In this document: piece after piece, positions 17,510-27,557 of the stretch | How the letters are laid out: each line of letters starts with the position of its first letter | Position numbering within the stretch: the stretch's first letter is position 1 | Source of the DNA: Gammaproteobacteria bacterium (ex Lamellibrachia satsuma) | GTDB taxonomy: Bacteria; Pseudomonadota; Gammaproteobacteria; Chromatiales; Chromatiaceae | Direction of reading: 5' to 3' | Assembly: GCA_019623805.1 (NCBI GenBank) | Contig: CP053680.1 | Coordinates: 1,116,001 to 1,180,000, forward strand | DNA: 64,000 nucleotides | Translations under genes and position numbers: made by a program | The notes under the pieces: model-generated | What the model saw: only the letters and a program-made list of their open reading frames with translations | Databases searched by the model: none | What the model was told of the DNA's origin: nothing

Positions 17510-18454
17510 TCAGAGGGTTTCCTCAACCTCGGCGCCCTCTTTTTCAACCGGCATCAGATCATCCTTGCTGATGCCCATCATGATGATCGCCGTACTCGCC
17601 ACATAGATGGAAGAGTAGGTACCGATCACCACACCCACGATCAGGGCCAGAGCAAAACCGTGGATGATCTCGCCGCCAAAGATGAAGAGCGCGATCAATA
17701 CCAGCAGGGTGGTCATGGAAGTGACCAAGGTACGGGTGAGGGTCTGGTTTAGCGAGGCATTGATGATCTCGGTCGCAGAGCCTTTGCGAATCTTACGGAA
17801 GTTCTCACGAATGCGATCAAATACGACGATGGTATCGTTCAGTGAATAGCCGATCACCGCCAACACAGCGGCCAGCACCGGCAGGTCGAACTCAACCTGG
17901 AACAGGGAGAAGATGCCGACAGTAAAGATCACATCATGTACCAGCGCAATAACCGCGCCTACAGCAAAACGATACTCAAACCGTATGCCCACATAGATCA
18001 GAATACCGATCAGTGCATAGAGCATAGCGAGACCACCATCTTCGGTCAGCTCATCACCGACCTGTGGCCCGACAAACTCAACCCGTCTCATATCAGCCTG
18101 ACCATCCGCCAATTTGCTCATCGCCGCAAAAGCGCTGGTGCTGATCGCCGCACTGTCTGCGCCATCCTTGGGCGCTAACCGAACCAGCACGTCCCGGGAT
18201 GTGCCAAAGTGCTGCACTGTTGCATCGGAAAAACCTTCCGCAGCCAACGCTTCACGAATCTTTGGCAATTCAACCGTTTCGTGATAACCCACCTCGACAA
18301 GGGTACCACCGGTAAAGTCGATACCCAGGTTCAGGCCACGCGCTACAATAGCGATCAGGGCAATCAGGATCACCACGCCGGAGAAGATCAGGGCCGTCTT
18401 ACGTCGGTCCATGAAGTCGAAATTTATCGTCTTTTTGAAGATCTGCATAGTCAA
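17510..18454 (-). CDS. secF: Protein translocase subunit SecF
   Basis: 314 residues with the SecF layout. There is one N-terminal membrane segment (ALIFSGVVILIALIAIV), the GIDFTGGTLVEV motif, a periplasmic domain, and five C-terminal membrane segments including YSLNDTIVVFDRIRENFR. With SecD it uses the proton motive force to help pull proteins through SecYEG. It starts 10 bases after secD in the yajC-secD-secF operon. Confidence 0.96.
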   Translation of the reverse strand: MTMQIFKKTINFDFMDRRKTALIFSGVVILIALIAIVARGLNLGIDFTGGTLVEVGYHETVELPKIREALAAEGFSDATVQHFGTSRDVLVRLAPKDGADSAAISTSAFAAMSKLADGQADMRRVEFVGPQVGDELTEDGGLAMLYALIGILIYVGIRFEYRFAVGAVIALVHDVIFTVGIFSLFQVEFDLPVLAAVLAVIGYSLNDTIVVFDRIRENFRKIRKGSATEIINASLNQTLTRTLVTSMTTLLVLIALFIFGGEIIHGFALALIVGVVIGTYSSIYVASTAIIMMGISKDDLMPVEKEGAEVEETL

Positions 18455-18464
18455 TCCGCCCTTA

Positions 18465-20318
18465 TCAAACTGCCAGCTCTTTCACCCGTCTGCGACCGTA
18501 GATCAGATTGATCACTGCGCGGGTGCCGATGATGGCGGTAAACATGGAGGTCAGGATGCCGATAGCCAGGGTTACCGCGAAGCCCTTGATGGGACCGGTA
18601 CCGAAGCTGAACAGCACCACCGCAGCTATCAGCGTGGTGATATTCGCATCGATGATGGTGGAGAACGCCTTCGCATAACCCGCCTGAATGCTGGCCTGTG
18701 GTGTATTGCCGTTACGGATCTCTTCACGGATACGCTCGAAGATCAGCACGTTGGCATCCACTGCCATGCCCACGGTCAACACGATACCGGCGATGCCCGG
18801 CAGGGTCAGTGTCGCCTGCAGCATGGAGAGAATAGCGACGATCAGTACCAGGTTCATGCTCAGGGCCAGATCAGCCACCAGACCAAAGACCCGGTAGTAG
18901 ACGGCCATGAAAATCATTACCAGGGCCATGCCGATCATCACTGACATGAAACCCTGATCGATGTTGTCCTGACCCAGGCTGGGGCCGATAGTACGCTCTT
19001 CAACAATCTCAATGGGGGCAGCCAGTGCGCCTGCACGTAGCAACAGCGCCAAGTCGTGAGCCTCTTCCGGGGTATCGAGGCCGGTGGTCTGAAAACGGCT
19101 GCCGAAAGGTTCGAGGATATTGGCGATGCTGATCACCTCCTCCACCTTGGTTCTATGTTTCACCGGTTCGCCGTCCACCACACGGGTGACTACGCGGTTC
19201 TCGATAAAAACCACCGCCATCGGCTTGCTGACATTGTCATTGGTGACACGGCGCATGCGGTTGCCGCCGGGGCCGTCGAGGCGCACTGAAACCATCGGCT
19301 GACCGGAACGCTGATCGAAACCAGAGGATGCATCGATGATCTGGTTACCGGTGACGATCACCGACTTCTTCAGCAATACCGGCTGCCCGTTGCGCTCATG
19401 ATAGAGTTTGGAGCCTGGCGGCACCCTGCCGTTAACGGCATCCTGCACGCTGTGTTCGGTATCGGCGAGGCGATACTCCAGGGTCGCGGTGGCACCGAGA
19501 ATCTCTTTCAGCTTGGCAGGATCCTGGGCGCCGGGCAGTTGCACCACGATACGCCGCTCGCCCTGCTGTTGGATCAGCGGTTCCGCCACGCCCAATGCAT
19601 TGACGCGGTTACGCAGGGTGGTGATGTTCTGTTCCAGGGCAAACTTCTGCACCGCGCGGCGCTCAGCGGGCTTAAGGGTAGCGCGCACATAGAAGTCACC
19701 CCCTTCATCCGACATATCGGTTGCCAGTGAGCGAAATTCACTGTGGATCAGCTGCTCAGCTTTGTCCCGCTTGGCCAGGTCGTTGAATTTGATAACGACC
19801 TTCTCCCCCTCTCGGGAGACCCGCAGGTAGCGGACCTTGTTCTTACGCAGCAGAGTTCTGATGTCACCGCTGTTACGCTCCACTGCCTGCTGCACCGCCG
19901 CTTCCATATCCACGTCGATCAACACATGGATACCACCACGCAGATCGAGACCAAGATACATTGGCTCTGCGCCAAATGAACGCAGCCAGTCAGGCAGATC
20001 CGGTGATAGCGTCAAAGCCTGGTTGTAGTCAGTGCCCAGCTCGTCCGCAATAGCCTCCTTCGCCTTCAACAGATCTTCGGAGTTAAGGAAACGCACCAGC
20101 AGTTTGGCGTTTTCGGATGAGATACCCTTCGCCTCGACGCCTGCCTTCTCCATTGCCTGGGTAATCCTGGCCATAGTGGTTTCATCCACCGAGGCGCGCC
20201 GGGTGCCGGAAATTTCCAAGGAGGGGTCCTGATCGTAGATATTCGGTAACGCAAAGAGCGCTCCGACGAGGACTACGATCACTACCAGAAGATTTTTCCA
20301 GAGAGGGTATTGGTTCAT
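18465..20318 (-). CDS. secD: Protein translocase subunit SecD
   Basis: 617 residues. An N-terminal membrane segment (NLLVVIVVLVGALFALP) is followed by the SecD signature LGLDLRGGIHVLIDVD, a long periplasmic domain (about residues 120-440) and a five-helix RND-type membrane domain with GMAVDANVLIFERIREE. It works with SecF and YajC. Spacing to secF is 10 bases and to yajC about 75. Confidence 0.96.
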   Translation of the reverse strand: MNQYPLWKNLLVVIVVLVGALFALPNIYDQDPSLEISGTRRASVDETTMARITQAMEKAGVEAKGISSENAKLLVRFLNSEDLLKAKEAIADELGTDYNQALTLSPDLPDWLRSFGAEPMYLGLDLRGGIHVLIDVDMEAAVQQAVERNSGDIRTLLRKNKVRYLRVSREGEKVVIKFNDLAKRDKAEQLIHSEFRSLATDMSDEGGDFYVRATLKPAERRAVQKFALEQNITTLRNRVNALGVAEPLIQQQGERRIVVQLPGAQDPAKLKEILGATATLEYRLADTEHSVQDAVNGRVPPGSKLYHERNGQPVLLKKSVIVTGNQIIDASSGFDQRSGQPMVSVRLDGPGGNRMRRVTNDNVSKPMAVVFIENRVVTRVVDGEPVKHRTKVEEVISIANILEPFGSRFQTTGLDTPEEAHDLALLLRAGALAAPIEIVEERTIGPSLGQDNIDQGFMSVMIGMALVMIFMAVYYRVFGLVADLALSMNLVLIVAILSMLQATLTLPGIAGIVLTVGMAVDANVLIFERIREEIRNGNTPQASIQAGYAKAFSTIIDANITTLIAAVVLFSFGTGPIKGFAVTLAIGILTSMFTAIIGTRAVINLIYGRRRVKELAV

Positions 20319-20393
20319 GGTGTTTTTCTTGCTGTTGCGCCAGCCAGACTGGCGCGGTTTCCATTATATTTTTTCAACTGACAATCCGGACGT

Positions 20394-20720
20394 TTACATG
20401 TCCTTCAGTGACCCCTTGGGCATCACGGATTCCACTGCTGCTCGGCGGAATTTGACCTCTACGCCCTCGGCAATCTCCACCGTGATGAAGTTGTCACCCA
20501 TCTTGGTGATCTTGCCGACGATGCCACCGGCGGTGGCCACTTCATCACCTTTGCCCAGCGTCTCGACCATCTTCTTGTGCTCTTTCTGACGCTTCACCTG
20601 CGGGCGAATCATCAAAAAGTAGAGGACAACACCAAACAGTACCAGCGGCAACAGCCCGGTCAAGGCATCCGGCGAGGCGGCGGCCCCTTCAGCAAAGGCG
20701 TCGGAAATAAAAAAGCTCAT
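20394..20720 (-). CDS. yajC: Preprotein translocase accessory protein YajC
   Basis: 108 residues, single N-terminal membrane anchor (LTGLLPLVLFGVVLYFLMI) directly followed by RPQVKRQKEHKKM, the conserved cytoplasmic start, and a small beta-rich domain (LGKGDEVATAGGIVGKI). It associates with SecDF. It is first of the three-gene sec set and is about 280 bases from tgt, with a long inverted repeat between. Confidence 0.95.
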   Translation of the reverse strand: MSFFISDAFAEGAAASPDALTGLLPLVLFGVVLYFLMIRPQVKRQKEHKKMVETLGKGDEVATAGGIVGKITKMGDNFITVEIAEGVEVKFRRAAVESVMPKGSLKDM

Positions 20721-20838
20721 AATCTGTACCCGATTTTTGAGAGATCAAAATCCAAACGGCGCCGGAAAGCATCCGACAGCCAAAATCAGCCGCCGATTAT
20801 GCCACAGAAGGCCACAAGATACAGGCGGTGTTTTTTGT

Positions 20839-20969
20839 AAGCCTCTGAATGAATCGGTTATTGTCATTTCGACCGCAGGGAGAAATCTCATACCTCGATA
20901 GACAGATAAGTGCTTCGTTGCTGGAGATCTCTCCCTGCGGTCGAGATGACAGGGTTCTTTCAGAGGCTT
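20839..20969. repeat. 131-base inverted-repeat element (MITE-like)
   Basis: Left arm: AAGCCTCTGAA (20839) through GTCATTTCGACCGCAGGGAG and AAATCTC. Right arm: GAGATCTCTCCCTGCGGTCGA and GATGAC through TTCAGAGGCTT (20969). The arms are about 45 bases and largely complementary, with a roughly 30-base unpaired centre. No reading frame inside. It lies between yajC and tgt, so a transcript crossing it would fold into a long hairpin. Confidence 0.65.
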
Positions 20970-21001
20970 CCTGGCGCTTGGTAACGCTACGCTGATGCTC
21001 T

Positions 21002-22108
<1,107 letters not shown>

Positions 22109-22282
22109 TTAATTCAGTTGGGTTTCAAACGAAAAAATAGTGAAAATCTTTTTATTTCAAAAGGTAACGGGGGGTGATCTTTGTGGATTTCCACGCTGAT
22201 CGTAGCCCTAAGCGATATTCGGCGCCAGAAAAGCAAGGGTTAACCCTAATATGACTTGACAAGTCGCCTCGTATATTAGAAA

Positions 22283-22373
22283 ATGGCCATGTGCTAAATC
22301 TTACGAATTAGCACATTCCTCCATCCTCCTTTGGTGGAACTTTTAAGCGCGACACCCTGTCGCGCTTTTTTTT
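22283..22373 (+). ncRNA. Candidate small RNA with a UCCUCC loop and strong terminator
   Basis: Three consecutive hairpins on the plus strand. Hairpin one is TGTGCTAA / TTAGCACA (22290-22297, 22308-22315). Hairpin two is TTCCTCCA / TGGTGGAA (22316-22323, 22332-22339; one mismatch), whose loop TCCTCCTT is complementary to a Shine-Dalgarno sequence. Hairpin three is AAGCGCGACA / TGTCGCGCTT followed by eight T (22345-22373). A TTGACA lies upstream at 22256 with a weak -10 candidate near 22277. The region is non-coding and opposite to the flanking genes. Layout resembles C-rich-loop regulatory RNAs such as sX13; no sequence match is claimed. Confidence 0.6.
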
Positions 22374-22399
22374 GCCTGAAAGCCACTGTAATCACTGGG

Positions 22400-23440
22400 T
22401 TATTCCTGCTGCATGAGCGACGGCGTGAGAAACATCGCATCCCCATAGCTGAAGAAACGGTAGCCTCTGGAAACTGCATGGCGATAGGCTGCCATCACGT
22501 GATCATAACCTGAGAAAGCGGAGACCAGCATCAGCAGAGTCGATTCCGGAAGGTGGAAATTGGTGAGCATCCCATCAACGCTGCGAAAATGGTAACCGGG
22601 ACGGATAAAGAGCCTTGTATCGCCGCTAAAGGGCGCTATCTCCCCCGCTGCAGAGGCAGCTTCGAGACTACGTACGCTGGTGGTGCCCACAGCCACCACC
22701 CGTCCACCATTGGCGCGCGTCTCCCGCACCTTTTGGCACACTGTTTCATCCACTTCCACATACTCGCTGTGCATTGCGTGCTCGTCCAGATTGTCCACTC
22801 GCACCGGCTGGAATGTTCCGGCACCGACATGCAAGGTGACCTGTGCACTTTTCACCCCTCTTTCTCCCAGCTCATCCAGCATCTCAAGATCAAAATGGAG
22901 TCCTGCCGTGGGGGCGGCAACGGCACCAGGACGACGAGCATAAACGGTTTGATACCGCTCCCTGTCCAACGAACCATCCGAACGATCGATATAGGGCGGC
23001 AACGGCATATGCCCCTGCTCCTCCATCAGCTGAAAGAAATCGCCATCCTGCAAATCTATCTCAAACAGACTCTCCTGACGCCCAACTACCTCCACCTCTC
23101 TTTTCCGCTCCCCAAGATAGAGGCTGCTGCCCGCCTTCGGAGGTTTACTGGCACGCACATGGGCCAGCGCCCGGCCCGGCGCAAGTACCCGTTCGATAAG
23201 CAATTCGACTTTCCCGCCACTCTGCTTAAAACCGTGGAGCCGGGCCTGCATCACACGGGTATCATTGAATACTAGAAGATCACCCTTTCGCAACATCTGC
23301 GGCAGATCTGTAAACTGCTGGTCATTCAACTCACCGCTGGTACCGTCCAGGGTGAGCAGGCGACTGCCCCGCCGCTCTTTTTCAGGGAATTGGGCAATCA
23401 GCTCTGGAGGAAGATCATAGGAAAAATCGGATAGTTTCAT
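22400..23440 (-). CDS. queA: S-adenosylmethionine:tRNA ribosyltransferase-isomerase QueA
   Basis: 346 residues from the ATG at 23440 ([19 protein letters not shown]), the family's conserved start; the longer reading adds 15 unlike residues. Hallmarks: [42 protein letters not shown] and [17 protein letters not shown]. It adds the cyclopentenediol part from SAM to preQ1 in tRNA to make epoxyqueuosine. It works after Tgt. The 296 bases upstream (23441-23736) hold no gene or motif I can name. Confidence 0.96.
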   Translation of the reverse strand: MKLSDFSYDLPPELIAQFPEKERRGSRLLTLDGTSGELNDQQFTDLPQMLRKGDLLVFNDTRVMQARLHGFKQSGGKVELLIERVLAPGRALAHVRASKPPKAGSSLYLGERKREVEVVGRQESLFEIDLQDGDFFQLMEEQGHMPLPPYIDRSDGSLDRERYQTVYARRPGAVAAPTAGLHFDLEMLDELGERGVKSAQVTLHVGAGTFQPVRVDNLDEHAMHSEYVEVDETVCQKVRETRANGGRVVAVGTTSVRSLEAASAAGEIAPFSGDTRLFIRPGYHFRSVDGMLTNFHLPESTLLMLVSAFSGYDHVMAAYRHAVSRGYRFFSYGDAMFLTPSLMQQE

Positions 23441-23736
23441 GCGGGCGGATAATATCATGGCCCTGGCTGCCACAACATCCAGCAAAGTGCCTGCCGTCGG
23501 GAATCGCGAACATCTCTCAGCAACTCAGGCGTCTCTCAAACGAGGTGCACGTCAAGGTACAGACTCAGGTATCGACTATCCTTAGGTCAATGGAGTCTCT
23601 AAGCGAAACGAGTCGCATGACTGGCTAAACTTAGGCAAACTAAACCAGATAGTATGAAACGAAGCAGGCAAAGCCCTTTTTCGACCACCAACGCGAATTT
23701 GATCTGACTGAATCCACTGGAATAATTCGGGCCCAA

Positions 23737-25947
23737 ATGTCAAACAGAGTCATTTCCATCAACACATATGCAACGATCTATATCGTTATCGCATTTATGT
23801 CACTCAGCTTTGTTGGGGGGCTGACCTACCTGAATATTCAGAAAATGGAATCTGAATTTCATAACAGCAGTATCACCATTGCAGAAAAAGAGATCGAGCA
23901 GGTTATCGCTTCCGTTACAGCTGATATACAGAAGCACGCAGTAGATTTGGCCGAATGGCATGAGGTTAGGCAGCAGTTACTGAACCCCGGTTTTTATAGT
24001 GATTGGCATGAGCGCAGTCTACGGAATACAGGTATTTTACCGGAGTATGTGCTTGACGCCTCGATCTACAACAGCGAGGGGAAAGTATTGGGAAAACTGG
24101 ATACCTCGATATTACCGCAAACCATAAATATTGAGCGCATTGAACCCTTTTTCCGGATCGAGGAAGGGAAGCCTGGAATATTTATCGTTGCACCTGTCCG
24201 TGACCTCGAAAACCTGAAGACGATCGGTTATGTCGCCACTTTAAGCGATTTTCTAACCGGCTTTTATAGCCAAAGACACTTTAGTCAAATAGACCCGCAA
24301 ACATTAACATTCATATCGTCAGGCCACGATTTTCTCCCGATTGCAGAAATAAAAAAGCATATCAAGTATACATTACGCAGTGATCCATACGCTGAAGAGT
24401 TGAAAAAGGTCATGCTACAAGCGGTGGGTTACCTCATTGTTGTCAGCATAATTCTAACGCTCCTGGTCTTCCCGCAAAGTGTCTGGTTTACCGGAAAATC
24501 AATTCGTCAACTCTCTCGCCATCTCGATTTTCTCAAACGGCACTCCGCCGAAAAAATTGCTGAAAACCTGGGTAAACATCTGCCCATTAAGGAACTGGAT
24601 AAAGTCAGGCTTTCCCTGAATGACTATCACAATCAACTCAACAGTCTGAATACCAGTCTGGATGAAAAAAACAGAAAACTCTGGAGCCTCGCTCTTCACG
24701 ACCCGCTTACCGGCGTAAAAAACAGACGGGCTTTTGACGAATACTGGAAAGAGGTGAACAAACTCTTCGATATCCGCCGCAACCCTATCTGTCTGGCCCT
24801 GTTTGATGTCAATCACTTCAAGGCCATCAACGACACATATGGACATCAGATCGGGGATGAGGTGCTTATAGCGATCAGCCGCTCCATACAGAAAGTGTTG
24901 CGAAAAAGAGAGTATCTGTTCCGTCTTGGGGGGGATGAGTTCGCTACCATCCTTTTCGACTGCACACCTGCCATCGCAATGCGCATTGCTGAGCGCTGTG
25001 AGGAGGCGATCGCCGACTACCCATTCCATGACTTCGGCATCAAAGAGCCTGTGAGAATCAGCATCGGTTTGGCCCTCACCGATAGCGAAACAGAAGAGGA
25101 TTCACCTTTGACATCGATACAGTGGCAGGCCGATATCGCCATGTACACTGCCAAGCGTCCCGCCACATCCCATATCGCGGTTTTTTCGCCCGAAATGGCA
25201 GAAGAATCCAGCGGGCTTTTCTCAAACCTGACTCACAATGCTGTTTACGATGCAGTAACCCATGGCACTGGTTTGAATATGTTCTATCAACCCATCGTCA
25301 AACTCCAGGACGGCACCATTCAGTATTATGAGGCGCTACTCAGAATTTCTCATGGAAACAGATGGATACTTCCTTCGCACATCTTTCCTCTGATTGAGGC
25401 GCGTCGATTGGAAATCGACCTCGACCGGGTGGTAATCAATCGCGTTCTGGAGGATTTGGAGAACAATCGGATCCCCGCTGGAACCGGCATTTCCATAAAC
25501 ATTTCGGCACCAACTGCCATCAACCAATACCTGACCGAGTGGCTCAAAGACTTCCTACCCTATTTAAAGACACACAAGCTTGTGATTGAGATAACCGAGA
25601 CGGCCTTGATCACGCAGCTAAAGACAGCGACGAAAAACCTGAACGCACTCAGAAAGATGGGATTCCAGATCGCGCTCGATGACTTTGGCAGTGGCTACTC
25701 CTCATTACGCTACCTTGCCACAATGCCGGTGGATATCGTGAAATTCGACATCTCGCTAACCCGGAATGTAGATAATGAAGCGCAAAACCGCATCATCCGT
25801 CATCTCGTACAGATGATTACTGAATCCGGCCACCAACTCGTGGCGGAAGGTATCGAAACCGATGAGATGTCGCAAAAACTTACTGGCCTGGGATTCATCT
25901 TTGGTCAGGGCTATCTTTTTGGCAAACCATCCCCACCAGAAGCTTGA
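23737..25947 (+). CDS. Membrane GGDEF-EAL cyclic-di-GMP protein with CHASE4-like sensor
   Basis: 736 residues. Membrane segments at about 12-32 and 228-247 flank a periplasmic domain of CHASE4 type (EWHEVRQQL, SIYNSEGKVLGKLDTSIL). A linker leads to GGDEF (intact LGGDEF at about 397-402) and then EAL (YEALLR at about 531-536, DDFGSGYSSLRYLA, EGIETDEM). Both catalytic signatures are intact, so the protein could make and degrade c-di-GMP depending on the signal. The inhibitory RxxD site is absent (REYL there). It stands alone, with tRNA-Leu 64 bases downstream. No c-di-GMP riboswitch is seen in the 5' region. Confidence 0.9.
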   Translation: MSNRVISINTYATIYIVIAFMSLSFVGGLTYLNIQKMESEFHNSSITIAEKEIEQVIASVTADIQKHAVDLAEWHEVRQQLLNPGFYSDWHERSLRNTGILPEYVLDASIYNSEGKVLGKLDTSILPQTINIERIEPFFRIEEGKPGIFIVAPVRDLENLKTIGYVATLSDFLTGFYSQRHFSQIDPQTLTFISSGHDFLPIAEIKKHIKYTLRSDPYAEELKKVMLQAVGYLIVVSIILTLLVFPQSVWFTGKSIRQLSRHLDFLKRHSAEKIAENLGKHLPIKELDKVRLSLNDYHNQLNSLNTSLDEKNRKLWSLALHDPLTGVKNRRAFDEYWKEVNKLFDIRRNPICLALFDVNHFKAINDTYGHQIGDEVLIAISRSIQKVLRKREYLFRLGGDEFATILFDCTPAIAMRIAERCEEAIADYPFHDFGIKEPVRISIGLALTDSETEEDSPLTSIQWQADIAMYTAKRPATSHIAVFSPEMAEESSGLFSNLTHNAVYDAVTHGTGLNMFYQPIVKLQDGTIQYYEALLRISHGNRWILPSHIFPLIEARRLEIDLDRVVINRVLEDLENNRIPAGTGISINISAPTAINQYLTEWLKDFLPYLKTHKLVIEITETALITQLKTATKNLNALRKMGFQIALDDFGSGYSSLRYLATMPVDIVKFDISLTRNVDNEAQNRIIRHLVQMITESGHQLVAEGIETDEMSQKLTGLGFIFGQGYLFGKPSPPEA

Positions 25948-26011
25948 TCTGTATCTTCCAAATCAGGATCTTACAATTCGAGAAAATCATGTATACTTGC
26001 CGGCTTCCAGC

Positions 26012-26098
26012 GCCGGGGTGGTGGAATTGGTAGACACAGGGGATTCAAAATCCCCCGGCTTCACGGCCTTGACGGTTCGAGTCCGTCCCTCGGTACCA
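26012..26098 (+). tRNA. tRNA-Leu (CAA)
   Basis: 87 bases with an encoded CCA end. The anticodon loop TTCAAAA carries CAA, the long variable arm (CGGCTTCACGGCCTTGACG region) marks a class II leucine tRNA, and the T loop reads GGTTCGAGTCC. The acceptor stem pairs with two G-U pairs. The 3' end is the insertion site of the genomic island and is regenerated by it. Confidence 0.93.
26076..26098 (+). repeat. attL: tRNA-Leu 3' end
   Basis: The last 23 bases of tRNA-Leu, from the T-arm TTCGAGTCC to the CCA end. The copy at 46279-46300 matches except for one missing G in the run before TACCA. Confidence 0.85.
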
Positions 26099-26123
26099 GA
26101 TTCTTGTCCAAGAAAGTCCAGCA

Positions 26124-26166
26124 AAAGCCGCAAGACTCATTATAATCAATGACTTGCGGCTTTTTC
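26124..26166 (+). terminator. Terminator of tRNA-Leu supplied by the island
   Basis: AAAGCCGCAAG / CTTGCGGCTTT form an 11-bp stem around an AT-rich loop, followed by TTTTTC. It lies 26 bases after the tRNA, inside the island, so the island restores termination to the tRNA gene it occupied. Confidence 0.75.
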
Positions 26167-26221
26167 TTTGCAACCTCAATCCATCCTGATCCCATCAAAT
26201 CCTATTGAATCCAGCACTTTT

Positions 26222-26250
26222 TGTTGGTACTTTTGTTGGCATATTTACAA
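26222..26250 (+). repeat. Left inner repeat, candidate integrase arm site
   Basis: 29 bases containing two TTGTTGG(T/C)A-type motifs 12 bases apart; 26 of 29 positions are identical to 46204-46232 near the other end of the island, in the same orientation. It lies directly before the integrase gene. The natural reading is an arm-type integrase or excisionase binding site. Confidence 0.65.
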
Positions 26251-26276
26251 ACCACACCAAGAAATCAGGATGACAT

Positions 26277-27500
26277 ATGGAAACCAACAAGCTGACCGAT
26301 CTCATGGTCAGACGACTCAAACCCGGCCAAAAGACCTTTCGCGTATCCGACGGCAAGGGACTGTTCCTCCAGGTTGAACCCAGCGGCAGTAAATACTGGC
26401 GCATGGCCTACCGCTATCTTGACAAGCAGAAACAACTTGCCCTGGGTGTCTACCCAGAAATCACCATTGCTGAGGCAAGAAGACTACAAGAAGCAGCCAG
26501 GCAACAGCTTCGCGATGGCAAAGACCCCTCCCTAGAGCGAAAGCGTAAGAAGGCTCAGAAACTACAGGCCGCGTCCAACTCCTTTGAGGAACTGGCACTG
26601 GAATGGCACCAACAGCGCAAGGGGGACTGGGAACCGGCACACGCCGAGCGCATTCTCAACTGGATGAAACGAGACCTCTTCCCTGATCTCGGTCGGTGCC
26701 CAGTGACCGAGATCACCCCCGCTGATGTGCTGATGACGATTCGCAAGATCGAGAGTCGTGGCGCTCTGGATGTTGCCAAACGCCAAAGAGCCAGGGTCTC
26801 CGAGATCTATCGCTATGCCATACAGACAGGTCGCGCGGCCATCAATCCAGCAGCTGACCTGATCGGGGTTGTGAAATCCGAGCGGGTAAGGCACCGCCCT
26901 GCCCTAAGTCGCGAAGACCTTGGTCCATTTCTGCAGGAATTAGACAAATTTGAGCAGATCAAAGAATTGACCCGGCTGGCCCTCAAACTGCTGATATTCA
27001 CCTTTGTCCGCCCGGGTGAATTACGTGGTGGAAAATGGTCGGAAATCGACTTTGAACGTAAAGAGTGGCGAATCCCCGCCGAACGCATGAAGATGAGGGC
27101 AGAGCACATCGTCCCACTGTCATCACAGGCTGAAGCCATTCTTGAACAACTCAAACCACTGGTGGGTAATTCTGATTACCTCTTCCCCAGTGATCGCAGC
27201 CGTAAGGCCCCCATGTCAGAGAATGCCCTCAGCTATGCGATGAAACGCATGGGTTATCAGGGCAGGGCAACACCCCACGGGTTCCGCGCCACGGCCTCAA
27301 CCATTCTCAACGAGACCGGATTCAAACCTGATGTCATTGAACGCCAATTGGCGCATATCGAACGGAATAAAGTCCGGGCTGCCTATAACAGGGCTGAATA
27401 TCTGCAGGATCGGCGTGAAATGATGGATTGGTGGGGAACGTTTGTCGAGGCGGCAGAAAATGGAACAACAGTAGTACCCATACGAAGCGTAGCCTCATGA
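26277..27500 (+). CDS. P4-type tyrosine integrase
   Basis: 407 residues. The N-terminal DUF4102 arm-binding domain (DGKGLFLQVEPSGSKYW, LALGVYPEITIAEAR) is followed by a core-binding region (about 100-200) and a catalytic domain. The catalytic residues are Arg in FVRPGELRGGKW, the HGFR motif (TPHGFRATAST), His in QLAHIERN and the nucleophile Tyr in AAYNRAEYL. The start ATG at 26277 has AGGA seven bases before it. It inserts the island into tRNA-Leu, reads inward and lies next to attL, as usual for this group. Confidence 0.93.
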   Translation: METNKLTDLMVRRLKPGQKTFRVSDGKGLFLQVEPSGSKYWRMAYRYLDKQKQLALGVYPEITIAEARRLQEAARQQLRDGKDPSLERKRKKAQKLQAASNSFEELALEWHQQRKGDWEPAHAERILNWMKRDLFPDLGRCPVTEITPADVLMTIRKIESRGALDVAKRQRARVSEIYRYAIQTGRAAINPAADLIGVVKSERVRHRPALSREDLGPFLQELDKFEQIKELTRLALKLLIFTFVRPGELRGGKWSEIDFERKEWRIPAERMKMRAEHIVPLSSQAEAILEQLKPLVGNSDYLFPSDRSRKAPMSENALSYAMKRMGYQGRATPHGFRATASTILNETGFKPDVIERQLAHIERNKVRAAYNRAEYLQDRREMMDWWGTFVEAAENGTTVVPIRSVAS

Positions 27501-27557
27501 TGAGTAAACCCTGGTTGGTGATTTCTCAAACACGGAATTGATAAATTCATTTGCCTT

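Noticed and set aside
23441..23736. Cyclic-di-GMP riboswitch before the GGDEF-EAL gene
   Set aside because: The conserved GEMM core is not seen; I find no convincing structure in this stretch.
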